NCBI RefSeq assembly: GCF_033118175.1
Contig: NC_083692.1
Span: 87,400,501 to 87,464,500, forward strand
DNA: 64,000 bases
From: Dama dama
Taxonomy: Eukaryota; Chordata; Mammalia; Artiodactyla; Cervidae
Direction: 5' to 3'
Shown here in pieces: positions 31,516 to 42,269 of the stretch. The translations under genes were made by a program, and so were the position numbers. The stretch's first letter is position 1, and every line of letters starts with the position of its first letter. The notes below the pieces were generated by a model that ran no database searches, was not told the origin of the DNA, and worked only from the letters and a program-made list of their open reading frames with translations.

Positions 31516-32400
31516 TCTCGGCCAGGGCTCACTCTCTGGGGTCCCAGCCATAGGGGTCAAGGCAGCAGGGCTCAGGTGGGTGGGAGAGAGCTACGGGCCG
31601 CTGATACAGAGACCCCCTGGGAGAAAACAGGAAGCAGATCAGGAAAAGCACCCACTGGGACATCCCGGAGGATCTAACTCTCAAAGTCTGCACGTGGGAC
31701 CCCACACACTCTGTCCTCTCCAACGACCTTCAAACAAGAAGCAGGCCTCTGTGCCAAAAGTGGGGGAAGAGTTGGGCCTTAGGAGCTCATTGAAAGGTTC
31801 CTGGGAACAGCAGGCTATTCTCCGAGAAGACTTTCAGCAAGACCCCAGCTCTTAACAGAAATGGCCTCACTCATGCAATGCAGTTTACAAATTTATCTAC
31901 GCCCACAGGTCTCTGGGAAGGGAAGCCCACAGAGGAAGTACTTTCTCGTGTGACAATGACCATCGAGGAAAGGCGATAACAAGATAGCACGGATACAGCA
32001 GTGCAGTGTCAACCATGCCGTTCTGCCAAGTCCCTTGCCAAGGTTATCTGCCTACAGCACCTGCCAGAACAGAGGGGAAATCAACTGGAAAAAGGGCACT
32101 GCTCACAACTGCTATGAATTTTTTATCACTGCATGTGCCAGACACATTACAGTCCCCTCTGAGAACCGAGGAAAACAGGGCCCTTACTCCTTTCTAGTCA
32201 GGGATGTTCCTGAATTCAAGAATACTGGAAGGTGACCACAAAATGGAGAAGGATGGGGACAAGGAGGACAGCGTCAAAGGGCAATTCTTTCTTCCTAGAA
32301 GCTCCATCTTCTTTTATAATCAGACATGTTGCTTAGTATTTCTGAACCCATCAGGTCTGCTAACAACCATGGCTTTAAATATTCACTGACACTACACTGC
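31516..32400. other. Unique sequence, no gene recognised
   Basis: No repeat or exon recognised. Confidence 0.5.
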
Positions 32401-32409
32401 TGTGAAGAT

Positions 32410-32535
32410 GAAGTCATTCATTCATTCAAACATTCTAACATTCACTGAAAACGCTGAAATATCAAGTATTGTGCCAAGTACATGGGATAGAAAAGTTGAA
32501 AACTAGTCCCTGCCCTGGAAAAGCTCACAGCCATC
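32410..32535 (-). mobile_element. L2 LINE 3' fragment
   Basis: 'agtcattcattcattcaaac', 'caagtattgtgccaagtac' and 'ctagtccctgccctggaaaa' follow antisense L2. Confidence 0.58.
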
Positions 32536-32840
32536 AAAAGTTGGGGGAGGGTGAAAATCCTGAAATCTGATCTTATCTATCTTCCTGTTTTTCAATGCCA
32601 CCCCCACAAAACCAGCTGAAGCAGGCACTTCTGCAAGTTGGGACCTGTTATACATACTTTCTCAGCAACTAGCCCCTTTCTCTCCTCCAGGTTTCTTGTC
32701 ACTCTTTCTGTACCATCACCCCCGACCATCTTTAAATGTCAACACCATTAGAAAGGGTGAAATAATTCAGCCACCTTAAATAGTGCAAAGAGCTTCTCCT
32801 AACAGTTTAAGTGAGTGCTTATGGAGATCTATCAATAGAA
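32536..32840. other. Unique sequence
   Basis: No repeat or gene recognised. Confidence 0.5.
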
Positions 32841-32842
32841 AG

Positions 32843-33048
32843 TAAAGTGGTCGCTCAGTCATGTCCAACTCTGCGACCCCATGGACTATAGCCCATCAGG
32901 CTCCTCTGGCCACGGGATTCTCCAGGCAAGAATACTGGTGTGGGGAGGTGTTCCCTTCTCCAGCGGATCTTCCCAACCCAGGGATCAAACCCAGGTCTCC
33001 CGCATTGTGGGCAGATTTTTTACCATCTGAGCCACAGGGGAAGCCCAA
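32843..33048 (-). mobile_element. Bov-tA SINE
   Basis: Antisense Bov-tA: 'cagtcatgtccaactctgcg', 'accccatggactatagccca', 'ggatcttcccaacccaggga' and a tRNA-like end with 'taccatctgagccacagggg'. No clear target-site duplication. Confidence 0.93.
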
Positions 33049-33520
33049 GAGAACACAAAGAAAGGTTCAGGGTGGGCCCTCAAGGTGACATCAGAGAGGA
33101 CATGGCCAACCCACAAGCGCTAATGGTTGGAGGGAACCCTCCAGATTGTCTCAGCCACGTTCCCGCCAAACATGAGTGGGGAGTTGGCACCTGCTGCCCC
33201 TCCCTGACACAGCGCCATGACCACCAGGGTCAGAGCTGGAAATTCATGGAGCTGAGAAATCTGGAGCTGAGGGAGGGTAAGTGAAACTCAGGGTTCCTAG
33301 ACTCCAGGGAAGTGGCATATACCAGCTCTCTCTGAGGGCCCTTGCTCAAGTCAGCATTACTGGCAGGTCACAGCAGCTGAGAGCCCATCCACAGGCCATC
33401 AATAGCTCCTGTCTGCCTCGTGCTCTACAGTTCTGAAAAACTCTCCCATCCCCAGCTCTCTCCTGATGACCACGGTCACGTCAGTGTAGGCAGGGCGGCT
33501 CTAACTAACCACACTGTATG
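33049..33520. other. Unique sequence
   Basis: No repeat or gene recognised. Confidence 0.5.
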
Positions 33521-33521
33521 C

Positions 33522-33541
33522 GTGTGTGTGTGTGTGTGTGG
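33522..33541. repeat. (GT)n microsatellite
   Basis: Ten GT units without interruption, next to a CHR-type SINE. Likely length-polymorphic. Confidence 0.95.
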
Positions 33542-33555
33542 CATAAAGGAAGTCC

Positions 33556-33732
33556 CCGGACTTCCCTGGTGGTCCAGCGGCTAAGACTCTGCACTCCCAA
33601 TGCGCGGGGCATGGGTTCGATCCCTGGTCAGGGAACTAGATCTCCCGTGCCACAACTAAAGATCCCACATGCTGAACCAAGACCTGGCCCAAGCAAATAA
33701 ATAAAAATAAATAAAATTTTAAAAATAATAAA
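33556..33732 (+). mobile_element. CHR-type SINE with AATAAA-rich tail
   Basis: 'ccggacttccctggtggtcc', 'agcggctaagactctgcact', 'ggttcgatccctggtcaggg' and 'gcaaataaataaaaataaat'. A fairly well-kept copy. Confidence 0.93.
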
Positions 33733-34649
33733 ACGAATCCCATGGAGGCTGTGTGCTTGGTCTGAAGCCCCACTGGACAGGGAGAAGTGCCCAGCATGTC
33801 CACTCCTCTTTCACAGGGTGGTGGGAAGTGGGCAAGGTGTAAAACACGAGCCCAAGACAACGGCCCCTGTACAAAGGAAGGTGGCAGCTACGTTTGGGAG
33901 GATGAAGGACACACAGGGAGGGCACCAACCACCAAGAAGGGCCCAGCTCACACATTTGAAAATAATGATTATGTACTGTGTGCCAGACCCAGGGAGTGAG
34001 TCAGGAGACCAATTTAAAGAAAGAGGAGATGGTCACAGCAAACTGGGACAGTCCGGGAAAATGCAACAGAGGAGGTGGGCAACATGCCTGAGGGCAAGTA
34101 AGGGTGAGCCCCAGTTGGGCATTGGGTGCGAAGACAGAAGGTTGGTTGGGGGGCATGCTACAAGGAGACTCATCTTGGTGGGAGCAGAGAGACAGACACA
34201 AGGTCAACCCATGAAACAGTTTAAATATCAAGCAACAGGCCCCACTCAGAAATGCAGGGCATCCGGTTCTTTCCAGCCCAGTCCTAGGTCACCTCCTGCT
34301 ACAGACCAACCAGGACCACCAACAGGGTCAGAACTCACCTGTCTAATAGATCTGCCCAGGGCCTTGCCCCCCATCCACATGGCCCACGTCTATATCCCAT
34401 CCGCAGTCAGCCTGGGCGGGCTTGGAGCTGGCAGCTGGGGCAGACACAAAGCTCCTGCACATGAGGAAAGAGCTGAACGTTTACAAATCCATCCTGGCTC
34501 CAGAGAAGGTGGGTGGTGGGCATACTTTCAAAAGAGCCACATTTTGCACATTTTATGTGGTTTTCGCACATTTCTGAGCAAGTGGATGACTGCTGTGTGT
34601 GAGCATAACGAGTTTCAAAAGGGAAAAAACAGTGGGTAAATCTGACTCA

Positions 34650-34650
<1 letters not shown>
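33733..34650. other. Unique sequence with the longest open frame of the window
   Basis: A plus-strand frame of 273 codons (33818-34639) runs through this stretch. I recognise no domain, signal peptide or repeat motif in it; composition is like the surrounding non-coding DNA and part of it (33960-34010) looks like an antisense L2 tail. I do not call it a gene. Confidence 0.4.

Positions 34651-34653
<3 letters not shown>

Positions 34654-34684
<31 letters not shown>
34654..34684. repeat. (CA)n microsatellite followed by C and G runs
   Basis: About 15 CA units, then C8 (34691-34698), C6 (34701-34706) and G12 (34733-34744). Confidence 0.95.
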
Positions 34685-34686
<2 letters not shown>

Positions 34687-34814
34687 CATTCCCCCCCCTG
34701 CCCCCCAGGACTCTGGCTTGAATAGCACAGCTGGGGGGGGGGGGTGGGCCTGGGGGCTGCATCAGGTCACCTGCCCTCCCTTCTCAAGTGCTCACCTTCC
34801 AGGCGACCCATGAA

Positions 34815-34930
34815 AACACAATTAAACTATGAACTCCTGGAGGGCAGGAACTGGGTTTTCCTCACACTGCCTTTGACAGAGCAGGGGCCTCAAGAGCCCT
34901 GCTGATCTGATGGCAGAAATAAATAACCGC
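34815..34930 (+). mobile_element. L2 LINE 3' tail
   Basis: 'ctatgaactcctggagggca' and 'ggaactgggttttcctcaca' match the L2 3' terminal block (gtaagctccatgagggcaggga). Confidence 0.5.
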
Positions 34931-35064
34931 GCATGCCAAGTGCTGCGTCCCTGAAAGTGAAGGCCAACTCTGTTCCTCAGCTCCCAACACAAACCAGTTT
35001 GCATTAGTGCTTTATTCCTTTGGTCTTTCCACCCGCTGGCTTCATAAAGCACTTCAGTAAGCAC

Positions 35065-35260
35065 CTCGATAGCTAACGAAGCACTTTCACATCCATCACC
35101 TCACTCAGATGCTCACAGCAACTCCAGGATGTGGAAGAAGCTAGGATATTATTCATGTTCCAAGAGGAGGAAGCCCCAGCTTAGAAACTTGAGATCATTT
35201 TGCTAAGGTCACGTCACTAATAAAACTCGGGTTCCATCACTCCTTGTCCATGGATCTTCC
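35065..35260 (-). mobile_element. MIR SINE relic
   Basis: 'gcactttcacatccatcacc', 'tcacagcaactccaggatgt', 'agaggaggaagccccagctt' and 'tttgctaaggtcacgtcact' follow antisense MIR. Confidence 0.68.
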
Positions 35261-35985
35261 TAACAGTCTAACTGTCAAGACTCTGGAACCTGATTCACCT
35301 TCTCCCCAGGATCAAATATATATTTAATTTCATTACAGCTCAGTCTCTTTTAAATGGCATCATCTTCACCGCTGTCTTGCCACGAACTAGGACAGGAGGC
35401 TAGAGCCTGACTTACAAGAGTAGGCGGGCCTGTCTACTGCATAACCAGAGGGTGGGAGAGCCAGGGGGCTTGCTAAATTTGAAATCTTTTCTGACATCCA
35501 AGCATTTAAACAGCTCATTGACTCCCATACATAAATATTACTATAAGCTACAGTTTCATTTACCCTGTGCTGGGGCCAAGAGGGTTTGAAAGTAGAGTGA
35601 GCACAAATTAGGTACTGGAAAGTTTCTTATTTCCTGTAGTGTCAGATGTTCAGAGTCAAAAAGAAAAGAAAAGAAGAAGCAATGTCACGCGGTAAGTCTC
35701 CCATCAAACAGCAAACGTCTTGTGTTCACACGTAATTGGCTCCTTTTGCTCAATGCCAACATTGAGCAGCATGACTGGAATTGTTCTAGACAACCCAGGT
35801 CTTTGGCTGAGGGTCTCCTGACAGCTGAGTCAGTCCAGGGGCTGCTCCACCAGCATGAAACACCGTTTTCCCAAGTGTTACCTAAGGCAGGAATAAAATA
35901 CCAAGTGGAACAGAGGTGAACCTCTGTGGCTGGACATTTATCCAGTGAGACAAAGACGCTTATTTAAAAAAAAACCACATTTCTG
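35261..35985. other. Unique sequence, no gene recognised
   Basis: No repeat or gene recognised. 35480-35640 has mixed AT-rich sequence without repeats and could be conserved. Confidence 0.45.
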
Positions 35986-36004
35986 TTGCGATTTTCCTAA
36001 TGGA

Positions 36005-36090
36005 AAGTGAGAAGGCCAGAGTCCATATCCCAGCTCTGAGCCCTTCGGCGACTTACTATCCCTCTCTGGGTCTCCCATTCTTCCTAAAGG
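36005..36090 (+). mobile_element. MIR SINE relic, short
   Basis: 'ccatatcccagctctgagcc', 'cttactatccctctctgggt' and 'ctcccattcttcctaaagg' resemble the sense MIR core. Confidence 0.5.
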
Positions 36091-36215
36091 TGAAGCCTGG
36101 TTCAGAAAGCCCCAAGTCTGCTTCAGCCGCAATGCACACACCAACAGCTCCTCCCTTTCTCTCTCACTCAACACAGCATACCTGAACCCAAGTTGGTGAG
36201 AGGGCCACCATGAGG

Positions 36216-37124
36216 AAAATATACTTATTAAAATACATATGGTGATCTACTGGACATATACCCAGAGAAAATCATAATTCAAAATGACACATGAACCCCA
36301 ATGTTCATCGCAGCACTATTCCCAATGGCCAGGACACAGAAGCAACCTAAATGTCCATCAACAGAGGAACGGACAAAGAAGATGTGGTATGCATATGCAA
36401 TGGAATATTACTCAGTGATAAAAAAGGAACAAAACTGGGTCATGTGTAGAGATGTGGAGAGAACTAGAGATTGTAATACAGAGTGAAGTAAGTCAGAAAG
36501 AGAAAAATAAATACATATGTGGAATCTAGAAAAATGGTATAGATGATCTTATTTGCAAAACAAAAATAAAGACAGAGAGAACAAATGTATGGACATAAAG
36601 GGGGAAGGGTGGGGTGGGATAAATTGGGAGATTAGTACTGACATATATACACTATTGACACTATATATAACACAGATAACTAATGAGAAGCTACTCTATA
36701 GTACACGGAACCTTATTCTGTGCTCTGTGGTGAATTAAATGGAAAGAAATCCAAAAAAGAGGATAGATAGAGACATATAGCTGATTTACTATGCTGTACA
36801 GTGTCCAATACTTTGGCCATCTGATGTGAAGAGCTGACTCATAGGAAAAGACCCTGAATGATGCTGGGAAAGATTAAGGGCAAAAGGAGAAGGAGGTAGC
36901 AGAGGATGAGATGGTTCGATGGCACCACTAACTCAATGGACATGAGTTTGAGCAAATTCCAGGGGACAGTGAAGGACAGGGAAGTCTGGTGTGCTGAGCC
37001 CATGGGTCCACAAAGAGGTGGACGAGACTAAGCAACTGAACAACAACAGTATAAACTAGCGCAACATTGTAAAGCAACTATACTCCAATAAAAATTAATT
37101 TTAAAATAAAAATAAAATATACAT
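36216..37124 (+). mobile_element. L1 3' end carrying a BovB 3' fragment
   Basis: 'ctggacatatacccagagaa', 'aatgtccatcaacagaggaa', 'gcaatggaatattactcagt', 'catatgtggaatctagaaaa', 'gctgatttactatgctgtac' and 'aactatactccaataaaa' follow an L1 3' end. The flanks aaaatatactt (36216-36226) and aaaatatacat (37114-37124) look like an 11-bp duplication with one mismatch. The ORF2 end is broken by stops. Confidence 0.82.
36798..37050 (+). mobile_element. BovB 3'-end fragment inside L1
   Basis: 'ccaatactttggccatctga', 'aggatgagatggttcgatgg' and 'ctcaatggacatgagtttga' are the last 250 bases of BovB. The L1 reads up to 'atgctgtaca' before it and resumes at 'aaactagcgcaacattgtaa'. The 5-bp word acagt on both sides is a possible short duplication. 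Confidence 0.85.
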
Positions 37125-37259
37125 TGCAATAAAATGCACATAACCTAGAAAGTTACCACTTTAACCATCTTAAGGTGTACAATCCGACAGTATTTAATTC
37201 ATACAGAATGTTGTGCAACCACCACTTTTATTTAGTTCTAGAACATTTTGATCACCCCT

Positions 37260-38266
37260 AAAGGAAAGCCCTGTATGCAGGTCAGGAAGCAACAGTTAGA
37301 ACTAGACATGGAACAACAGACTGGTTCCAAATAGGAAAAGGAGTACGTCAAGGCTGTATATTGTCACCCTGCTTATTTAACTTATATGCAGAGTACATCA
37401 TGAGAAACGCTGGGCTGGAGGAAGCACAAGCTGGAATCAAGATTGTCAGGAGAAATATCAATAACCTCAGATATGCAGATGACACCACCCTTAAGGCAGA
37501 GAGTAAAGAGGAACTAAAAAGCCTCTTGATGAAAGTGAAAGAGGAGAGTGAAAAAGCTGGCTTAAAGCTTAACATTCAGAAAACCTAGATCATGGCATCT
37601 AGTTCCATCACCTCATGGGAAATAGATGGGGAGACAGTGGAAACAGTGTCAGACTTTATTTTTTTGGGCTCCAAAATCACTACAGATGGTGACTGCAGCC
37701 ATGAAACTAAAAGACGCTTACTCCTTGGAAGGAAAGTTATGACCAACCTAGATAGCACATTAAAAAGCAGAGACATTACTTTGCCAACAAAGGTCCGTCT
37801 GGTCAAGGCTATGGTTTTTCCAGTGGTCATGTATGGATGTGAGAGTTGGACTGTGGGGAAAGCTGAGCACCGAAAAATTGATGTTTTTGAACTATGGTGT
37901 TGGAGAAGACTCTTGAGAGTCCCTTGGACAGCAAGGAGATCCAACCAGTCCATCCTAAAGGAGATCAGTCCTTGGTGTTCATTGGAAGGACTGATGCTGA
38001 AGCTGAAACTCCAGTAGTTTGGCCACCTGATTCGAAATATTGACTCATTGGAAAAGACCCCGATGCTGGGAGTGATTGGGGGCAGGACGAGAAGGGGACG
38101 ACAGAGGATGAGATGGCTGGATGGCATCACCGACTCGATGGACATGAGTTTGAGTAAACTCCGGGAGTTTGTGATGGACAGGGAGGCCGGGTGTGCTGGG
38201 ATTCATGGGGTCGCAAAGAGTCGGACATGACTGAGTGACTGAACTGAACTGAAAGGAAAGCCTGTA
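37260..38266 (+). mobile_element. BovB LINE, 5'-truncated, with target-site duplication
   Basis: The body (about 37276-38251) is a BovB 3' part, ending in (GAACT)-type tail ('gactgaactgaactgaaagg'). The flanks aaaggaaagccctgta (37260-37275) and aaaggaaagcctgta (38252-38266) differ by one base insertion and mark a LINE-type insertion into the antisense L1M. Confidence 0.95.
37277..38230 (+). pseudogene. BovB reverse transcriptase ORF, C-terminal 317 codons with two stops
   Basis: A single frame runs from 37277 to the natural-looking end at 38228-38230. It includes the WFQIGKGVRQGCILSP segment (about 37322-37369), the catalytic YADD at 37472-37483, the VRLVKAMVFPVVMYGCESW region and a C-terminal WLDGITDSMDMSLSKL segment. 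Only two changes break it: TAG at 37586-37588 and TAG at 38015-38017. The endonuclease domain and the start of the RT are missing. It is the best-kept coding remnant in the window but is not functional. Confidence 0.92.
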
Positions 38267-38544
38267 CCCATTAGACAGTCACTATACCCCATTCCACCCC
38301 ATCTCAACCCTCTAGCAACCATTAATCTGCTTTCAGTCTCTATGAATTGACCTATTCTGGAAAGTCCATGTAAATGGAACCATACAACACATGGCCTTTT
38401 GTGTCTGGCTTCTTGCCCTCAGTATAATGTTTTCAAGGTTCATCCCTGGTGCAGTATGTACTTCATTGCTTGGCTGAAAAATATTCCATCGTATAGAGGA
38501 ATATGTTTCTAATTAACGGGTAAGGAAACCATTCATGAACTTCA

Positions 38545-38630
38545 GCAGTATTAGCAGTAATAATTAAATAAGATGATCTATATAAGGTCCCAGGCACATA
38601 CTAAATGTTCAATTAACAACAGCTTCATTA
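38545..38630 (+). mobile_element. MIR SINE 3' part
   Basis: 'aaataagatgatctatataa' and 'ggtcccaggcacatactaaa' match the MIR end (aaatgagataatacatgtaa, gcctggcacatagtaag). Confidence 0.6.
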
Positions 38631-39310
38631 TCTTCAGCCTTCCTGAAGGCTAAAGTTTCTCACAGTAGGGCTCGTTTGAGAATCTCTGGCCTGGATGCCC
38701 CCCAAGGCCCCACCCAGGCCCCAACTTCTTGGAATAAGTGAAGCAAAACATGCCACCCGTGTGCTACATCTTCCCCCAGTTCTCCAGGACATGTGAACCA
38801 GTCCTCTGAGCACCTGAGGGGTCAACCATCCTTAGGCGCCAACATCACAACCTTGCAGAACAGTGGGGCCCCTCTTCCAAGCCGTCATGCTCCTTGAATG
38901 TACCAAAATAAAACACTGTTGGAGACGTAGTGTAATTCTTCATTTTTCAAAATGACTCACAACAGGATTTCTTGAAACGGTTTCCCTGGTATGCTTGAAA
39001 CATAATTCAATTGACACCATCACTGTTTCGGCAATAGACCTTCTCCATAAAACAGCGTGTGGCTGTTAGGAGTCGGCTCTCATCCTGGAGGACAGGGTTT
39101 GTTCCAAGTCAGTGGGACTGATGTTTGCCTTTCCCTCCTGGTAATCAGCGTGCTGCATCTGGAAACAGAAGCCCTGAGCCCTCAGCCTACTTCCCAGCCC
39201 TGCGACTTTGAACAGCCACCTCTTGGACTGTTACTTCACTTCAGGAATACAGAAGTCGCCCCCACTTTCCCTAGTGCTGGTACCAGAATCAAAAGTGCCA
39301 CAGAGATGTG
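38631..39310. other. Unique sequence, no gene recognised
   Basis: No repeat called. 38655-38720 has wording faintly like a MER5-type element ('gagaatctctggcctggatg') but too weak. Confidence 0.4.
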
Positions 39311-39311
39311 A

Positions 39312-39395
39312 ATTACTGCTACTCACAGACCCAGCCATGCGTTGTATGATTCCATTCCAGAAGAGGCCAATTCACAGAGACAGAAAACAGACTGG
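39312..39395 (+). mobile_element. L1M 3' UTR, left part
   Basis: 'tgtatgattccattccagaa', 'ggccaattcacagagacaga' match the L1M 3' UTR. Split by a SINE and resumed at 39712. Confidence 0.7.
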
Positions 39396-39711
39396 GACTT
39401 CCCTGGTGGTGCCGTGGGTAAGAATCTGCCTGTCAACTGAGGAAATGGGTTCGATCCCTGGTCCGGGAAGATTCCACATGCTGCAGGGCAACTAAGCCCA
39501 TGCAGCTCAACTACTCAGCCCGCATTCTAGGGCTCGCAAGCTGCAACTACCGAAGCCTGCGTGCCTAGAGCCCATGCTTTGCAAAAAAAAGACGCCACGA
39601 CGAAGAGTAGTGTAGACCCCGCTCGCCACAACTAGAGAAAGCCTGTGCAAAGCCATGAAGACCCAGTGCAGCCAAAAATAAATTAATACAAAAAAAAATT
39701 AATTAAGAGAA
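39396..39711 (+). mobile_element. CHR-type SINE, long form, inside L1M
   Basis: 'gggacttccctggtggtgcc', 'ggttcgatccctggtccggg', 'gcccatgctttgcaaaaaaa' and 'gaagacccagtgcagccaaa', ending in an AATTAA/A-rich tail. Flanks 'agaaaacagact' and 'agaaaagagatt' may be a duplication with mismatches. Confidence 0.92.
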
Positions 39712-39825
39712 AAGAGATTAATGGTTGCTAGGGAATTGAGATGGGATGGAATGAAGCACAATGACTGCCTAATAGGTACAGGGTCTCCATTAGGGGTGAT
39801 AAAAATGTCCTAGAACTAACTTGTT
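39712..39825 (+). mobile_element. L1M 3' UTR, right part
   Basis: 'gagattaatggttgctaggg', 'ggtctccattaggggtgata' and 'aaaatgtcctagaactaact' continue the L1M broken at 39395. Confidence 0.7.
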
Positions 39826-40635
39826 CTGGGCACAAGTTTTGGGGCATTTCAGAACCCTGCCCCACCTTCATGGGTAGCTTGACCTTCTCCCAGCTGGTAA
39901 CCTCACAGACCAAGGTCACTCTCCCATCCCACACAAGCCCCCCTACTGTCCACATCCAAGCCTCCCAGTGGGCCCTCGGAGCGCCCTTAGGGACATGCAG
40001 GGGCCCGGATGCCCGCTTCACCTGTCTTCCGGGGGCTGTAGAGGCCTCCATAACCCAAGCAACCCTCTCCAAGGGCTCTGTGGCCAGTCCTCTCCCAGCT
40101 CCCATAACTTGTTTTCTTTAATTAGCTCGCTGTGGCAGGAGAAAAATGCGGCCCCACCCTCGAAATGAGCAGATCTGGGCCTCAAATGTACTCTGTGGTT
40201 CGCCTCCGTGCTGCCAAGCTGTTAGCCGGGAGTGACAAGCTACCGGAGCTTAATAGGCAGGGGCTGGTGAGAAAGCCAGTAAGACAGGCCTTTCTCGTCC
40301 CAGCATCTGACGTTTCTCGCCAACAAAGCTGGGCTGCACCCCTTCCCGAGTCCCTGAAGCCTGCCATTGTGGTTCAGGGGACAATTCCAAATTCTGCTGG
40401 TTTGCCTTCTTTTCCCTCCCTCCTTCCTTCTTTTTTAATCTGCTCCTGGGACAGCTCATGGTCCCTCTCTGATCTCAGAGATCAAGGACTCTGCCCACGC
40501 AAAGTAGCTGATGCTCATCTCCTGATGCTACTGACCAAGGTGTCAACCAATACTGAGAACTCACCAGGGAGTTCCTCACATAGCACCCCGAGTCTAAGCT
40601 AAAGGGAGATTTCTACCCATGTCATCTCAAACAGG
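39826..40635. other. Unique sequence, possible conserved block
   Basis: No repeat recognised. 40105-40290 has a homeodomain-like ctttaattag, several CpGs and no repeat content. A 156-codon plus frame (40132-40602) has no recognisable domain. Confidence 0.45.
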
Positions 40636-40639
40636 CCCC

Positions 40640-40765
40640 ACCGTGGAAGGCAGGCAGACCCATTTCACAGATGAATGAACTGAGGCTTGGTGGGGAAAGG
40701 GCTGTCAGAAGTCAAGTGACTCGGAATGACAGAGGGTGGAAGGACAAGGACCCAGATCTTCCAAC
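40640..40765 (-). mobile_element. MIR SINE relic
   Basis: 'acccatttcacagatgaatg' and 'aactgaggcttggtggggaa' then 'aagtcaagtgactcggaatg' match antisense MIR. Confidence 0.68.
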
Positions 40766-40944
40766 TCCAAGCACGACAACATTTCTCTCTCATTCTAGTA
40801 ACTTCTAAAACAGTCTGCAGAGCCGCTTAGGAGTCAGGCTCCCCAGGCACTCCTCCTCCCAGACCCTCTCCAGTTAGACCTTGAAGACTGGGGTCCCAGA
40901 TGCTACTCCTTTGGTCCTAGGACCTCAAAGGATTGACTCTTTTT

Positions 40945-41135
40945 CACCATCATGACCATTGCTACATTATTCAACACAATGTACCAGACCTGATGTTAGC
41001 TCCTTTCCCTGAGTTCATTTCATACCATTTTTACAGATGGGGAGATTGAGGGTCCAGGAGGCTTGAACAACCTGCCCAAGGTCCAACAGCTAGTTAAGAC
41101 ATGGAGACGCGATTTGACCCAAGAATTCAGCCTCC
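40945..41135 (-). mobile_element. MIR SINE relic
   Basis: 'accatttttacagatgggga', 'acctgcccaaggtccaacag', 'ctagttaagacatggagacg' and 'cgatttgacccaagaattca' match antisense MIR closely. Confidence 0.78.
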
Positions 41136-41139
41136 AAAG

Positions 41140-41300
41140 TAGCTCACGCTCTTCACAACTACATTATAACTGAGAGACTGAGGATTGTCCGTTGAGGAGA
41201 CTGACACAGGAAGAAAACAACTTGCCCTAGGAGACCAAGCCAGAGGTGGAATCCTAACTGGGGCCTCTCTCTTAGCCCATTGCTGGCTCAAGCCCCTGCA
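41140..41300 (-). mobile_element. MIR SINE relic
   Basis: 'aaaacaacttgccctaggag', 'accaagccagaggtggaatc' and 'ctaactggggcctctctctt' match antisense MIR. It lies just after another antisense MIR. Confidence 0.6.
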
Positions 41301-41905
41301 CTGGGATGCTTAATAATTCACAAGACTGAATGCACAGCACGCTCCCAAAACACCTTCAACACGGGTATGTTTGTAGCCTCTGAGAATTCTCAACTGCGAG
41401 GTCCATCAACCACAGACCCACCATCACCTGGAACAGCCTGGAATCTTTAGAGCAAGTGCCAATGTTCATTTATCCATAAGTTGTTTCTTGGCTCCACAAC
41501 TTGGAACAGAGTAAATCTAGCAAAGGACCTGTGTGTATAAGAACAGTCTGAGGCCCCCAGCCCCAGGAGCCATCCGGCATCAGCCACATGATTTGTGGGA
41601 CTCCAAGCAAAATGAAAATGTAGAGACCTCAGAGCAAAAAGCAGGAAGAAATGTCATTAATGGTACTAAATATAAAATATTTCCCCTTTCTTCCAGTGTC
41701 TCTCTATGGACTTGTGATAATGGGTTTTGGCTTGTTTTTTGCTATTTAATACCATCCTAAGTCAAGAAAAATTAAAATTTTAAATTATTGGCATGAATTT
41801 TGCCATTCATGTTTACATTGTGCAATGCCAAGTTTTGAATACAAACGAAAGAACCCTTAACTAGTACGTGAAATCATCAAAATCACAATTTGTATTTTGT
41901 AGCTT
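41301..41905. other. Unique sequence, no gene recognised
   Basis: No repeat or gene recognised. AT-rich from 41660. Confidence 0.5.
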
Positions 41906-41907
41906 GG

Positions 41908-42105
41908 TGCTGTATGCTCATTCATGTCTGACTCTTCGCAACCCCCATGAACTATAGCCCACCAGGCTCCTCTGTCCATGGAATTTTCCAGGCAAGAACA
42001 CTGAGTGGGTTGCCATTTCCTCCTCCAGGGGATCTTCCCAACCCAGGGATCCAGTCCACATCTCTTGCGTCTCCTGCATTGGCAGGTGGATTCTCTACCA
42101 CTAAC
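41908..42105 (-). mobile_element. Bov-tA SINE
   Basis: Antisense Bov-tA: 'attcatgtctgactcttcgc', 'gaactatagcccaccaggct', 'ggatcttcccaacccaggga' and 'ggattctctaccactaacca' (tRNA-like end). Confidence 0.92.
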
Positions 42106-42269
42106 CATACGTACATACCCACCGTACATCATATGACTAACCAGAGCAAGAGCACCACTGCATAAACTAACTCAACTGTTTTCACTTCACTTCTTGATAC
42201 ATGCACATTCTACCAACACTCCCCGCTGGCTCCTTACTGATGAACAGGGAAAAGTCACCGTGGGCTGCC
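42106..42269. other. Unique sequence
   Basis: No repeat or gene recognised. Confidence 0.4.

Larger units (their letters stand above)
37122..38505 (-). mobile_element. Old L1M, antisense, split by BovB
   Basis: 'caataaaatgcacataacct', 'gttgtgcaaccaccactttt' and, after the BovB, 'aacccatt'-type text ('gcctgtacccattagacagt'), 'acatggccttttgtgtctgg', 'tcttgccctcagtataatgt' and 'aaaatattccatcgtataga' are the reverse complement of an L1M 3' region. Confidence 0.78.

Noticed and set aside
32843..33048. Target-site duplications for the Bov-tA copies at 32843, 41908, 50106 and 61436
   Set aside because: I looked at the flanks and saw only 4-6 base resemblances, which I cannot separate from chance.
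33522..33541. Tandem repeats as a CRISPR-like or satellite array
   Set aside because: The repeats in the window are simple microsatellites or dispersed SINEs. No regularly spaced identical repeats with unique spacers exist, and the DNA is mammalian.
33818..34639. Longest open frame (273 codons, plus strand)
   Set aside because: No recognisable domain, signal or protein-like repetition. Part of it reads as an antisense L2-like tail, and competing frames overlap. A frame this long can occur by chance in 64 kb of GC-moderate DNA. Transcript evidence or conservation of the frame in other ruminants would change this.
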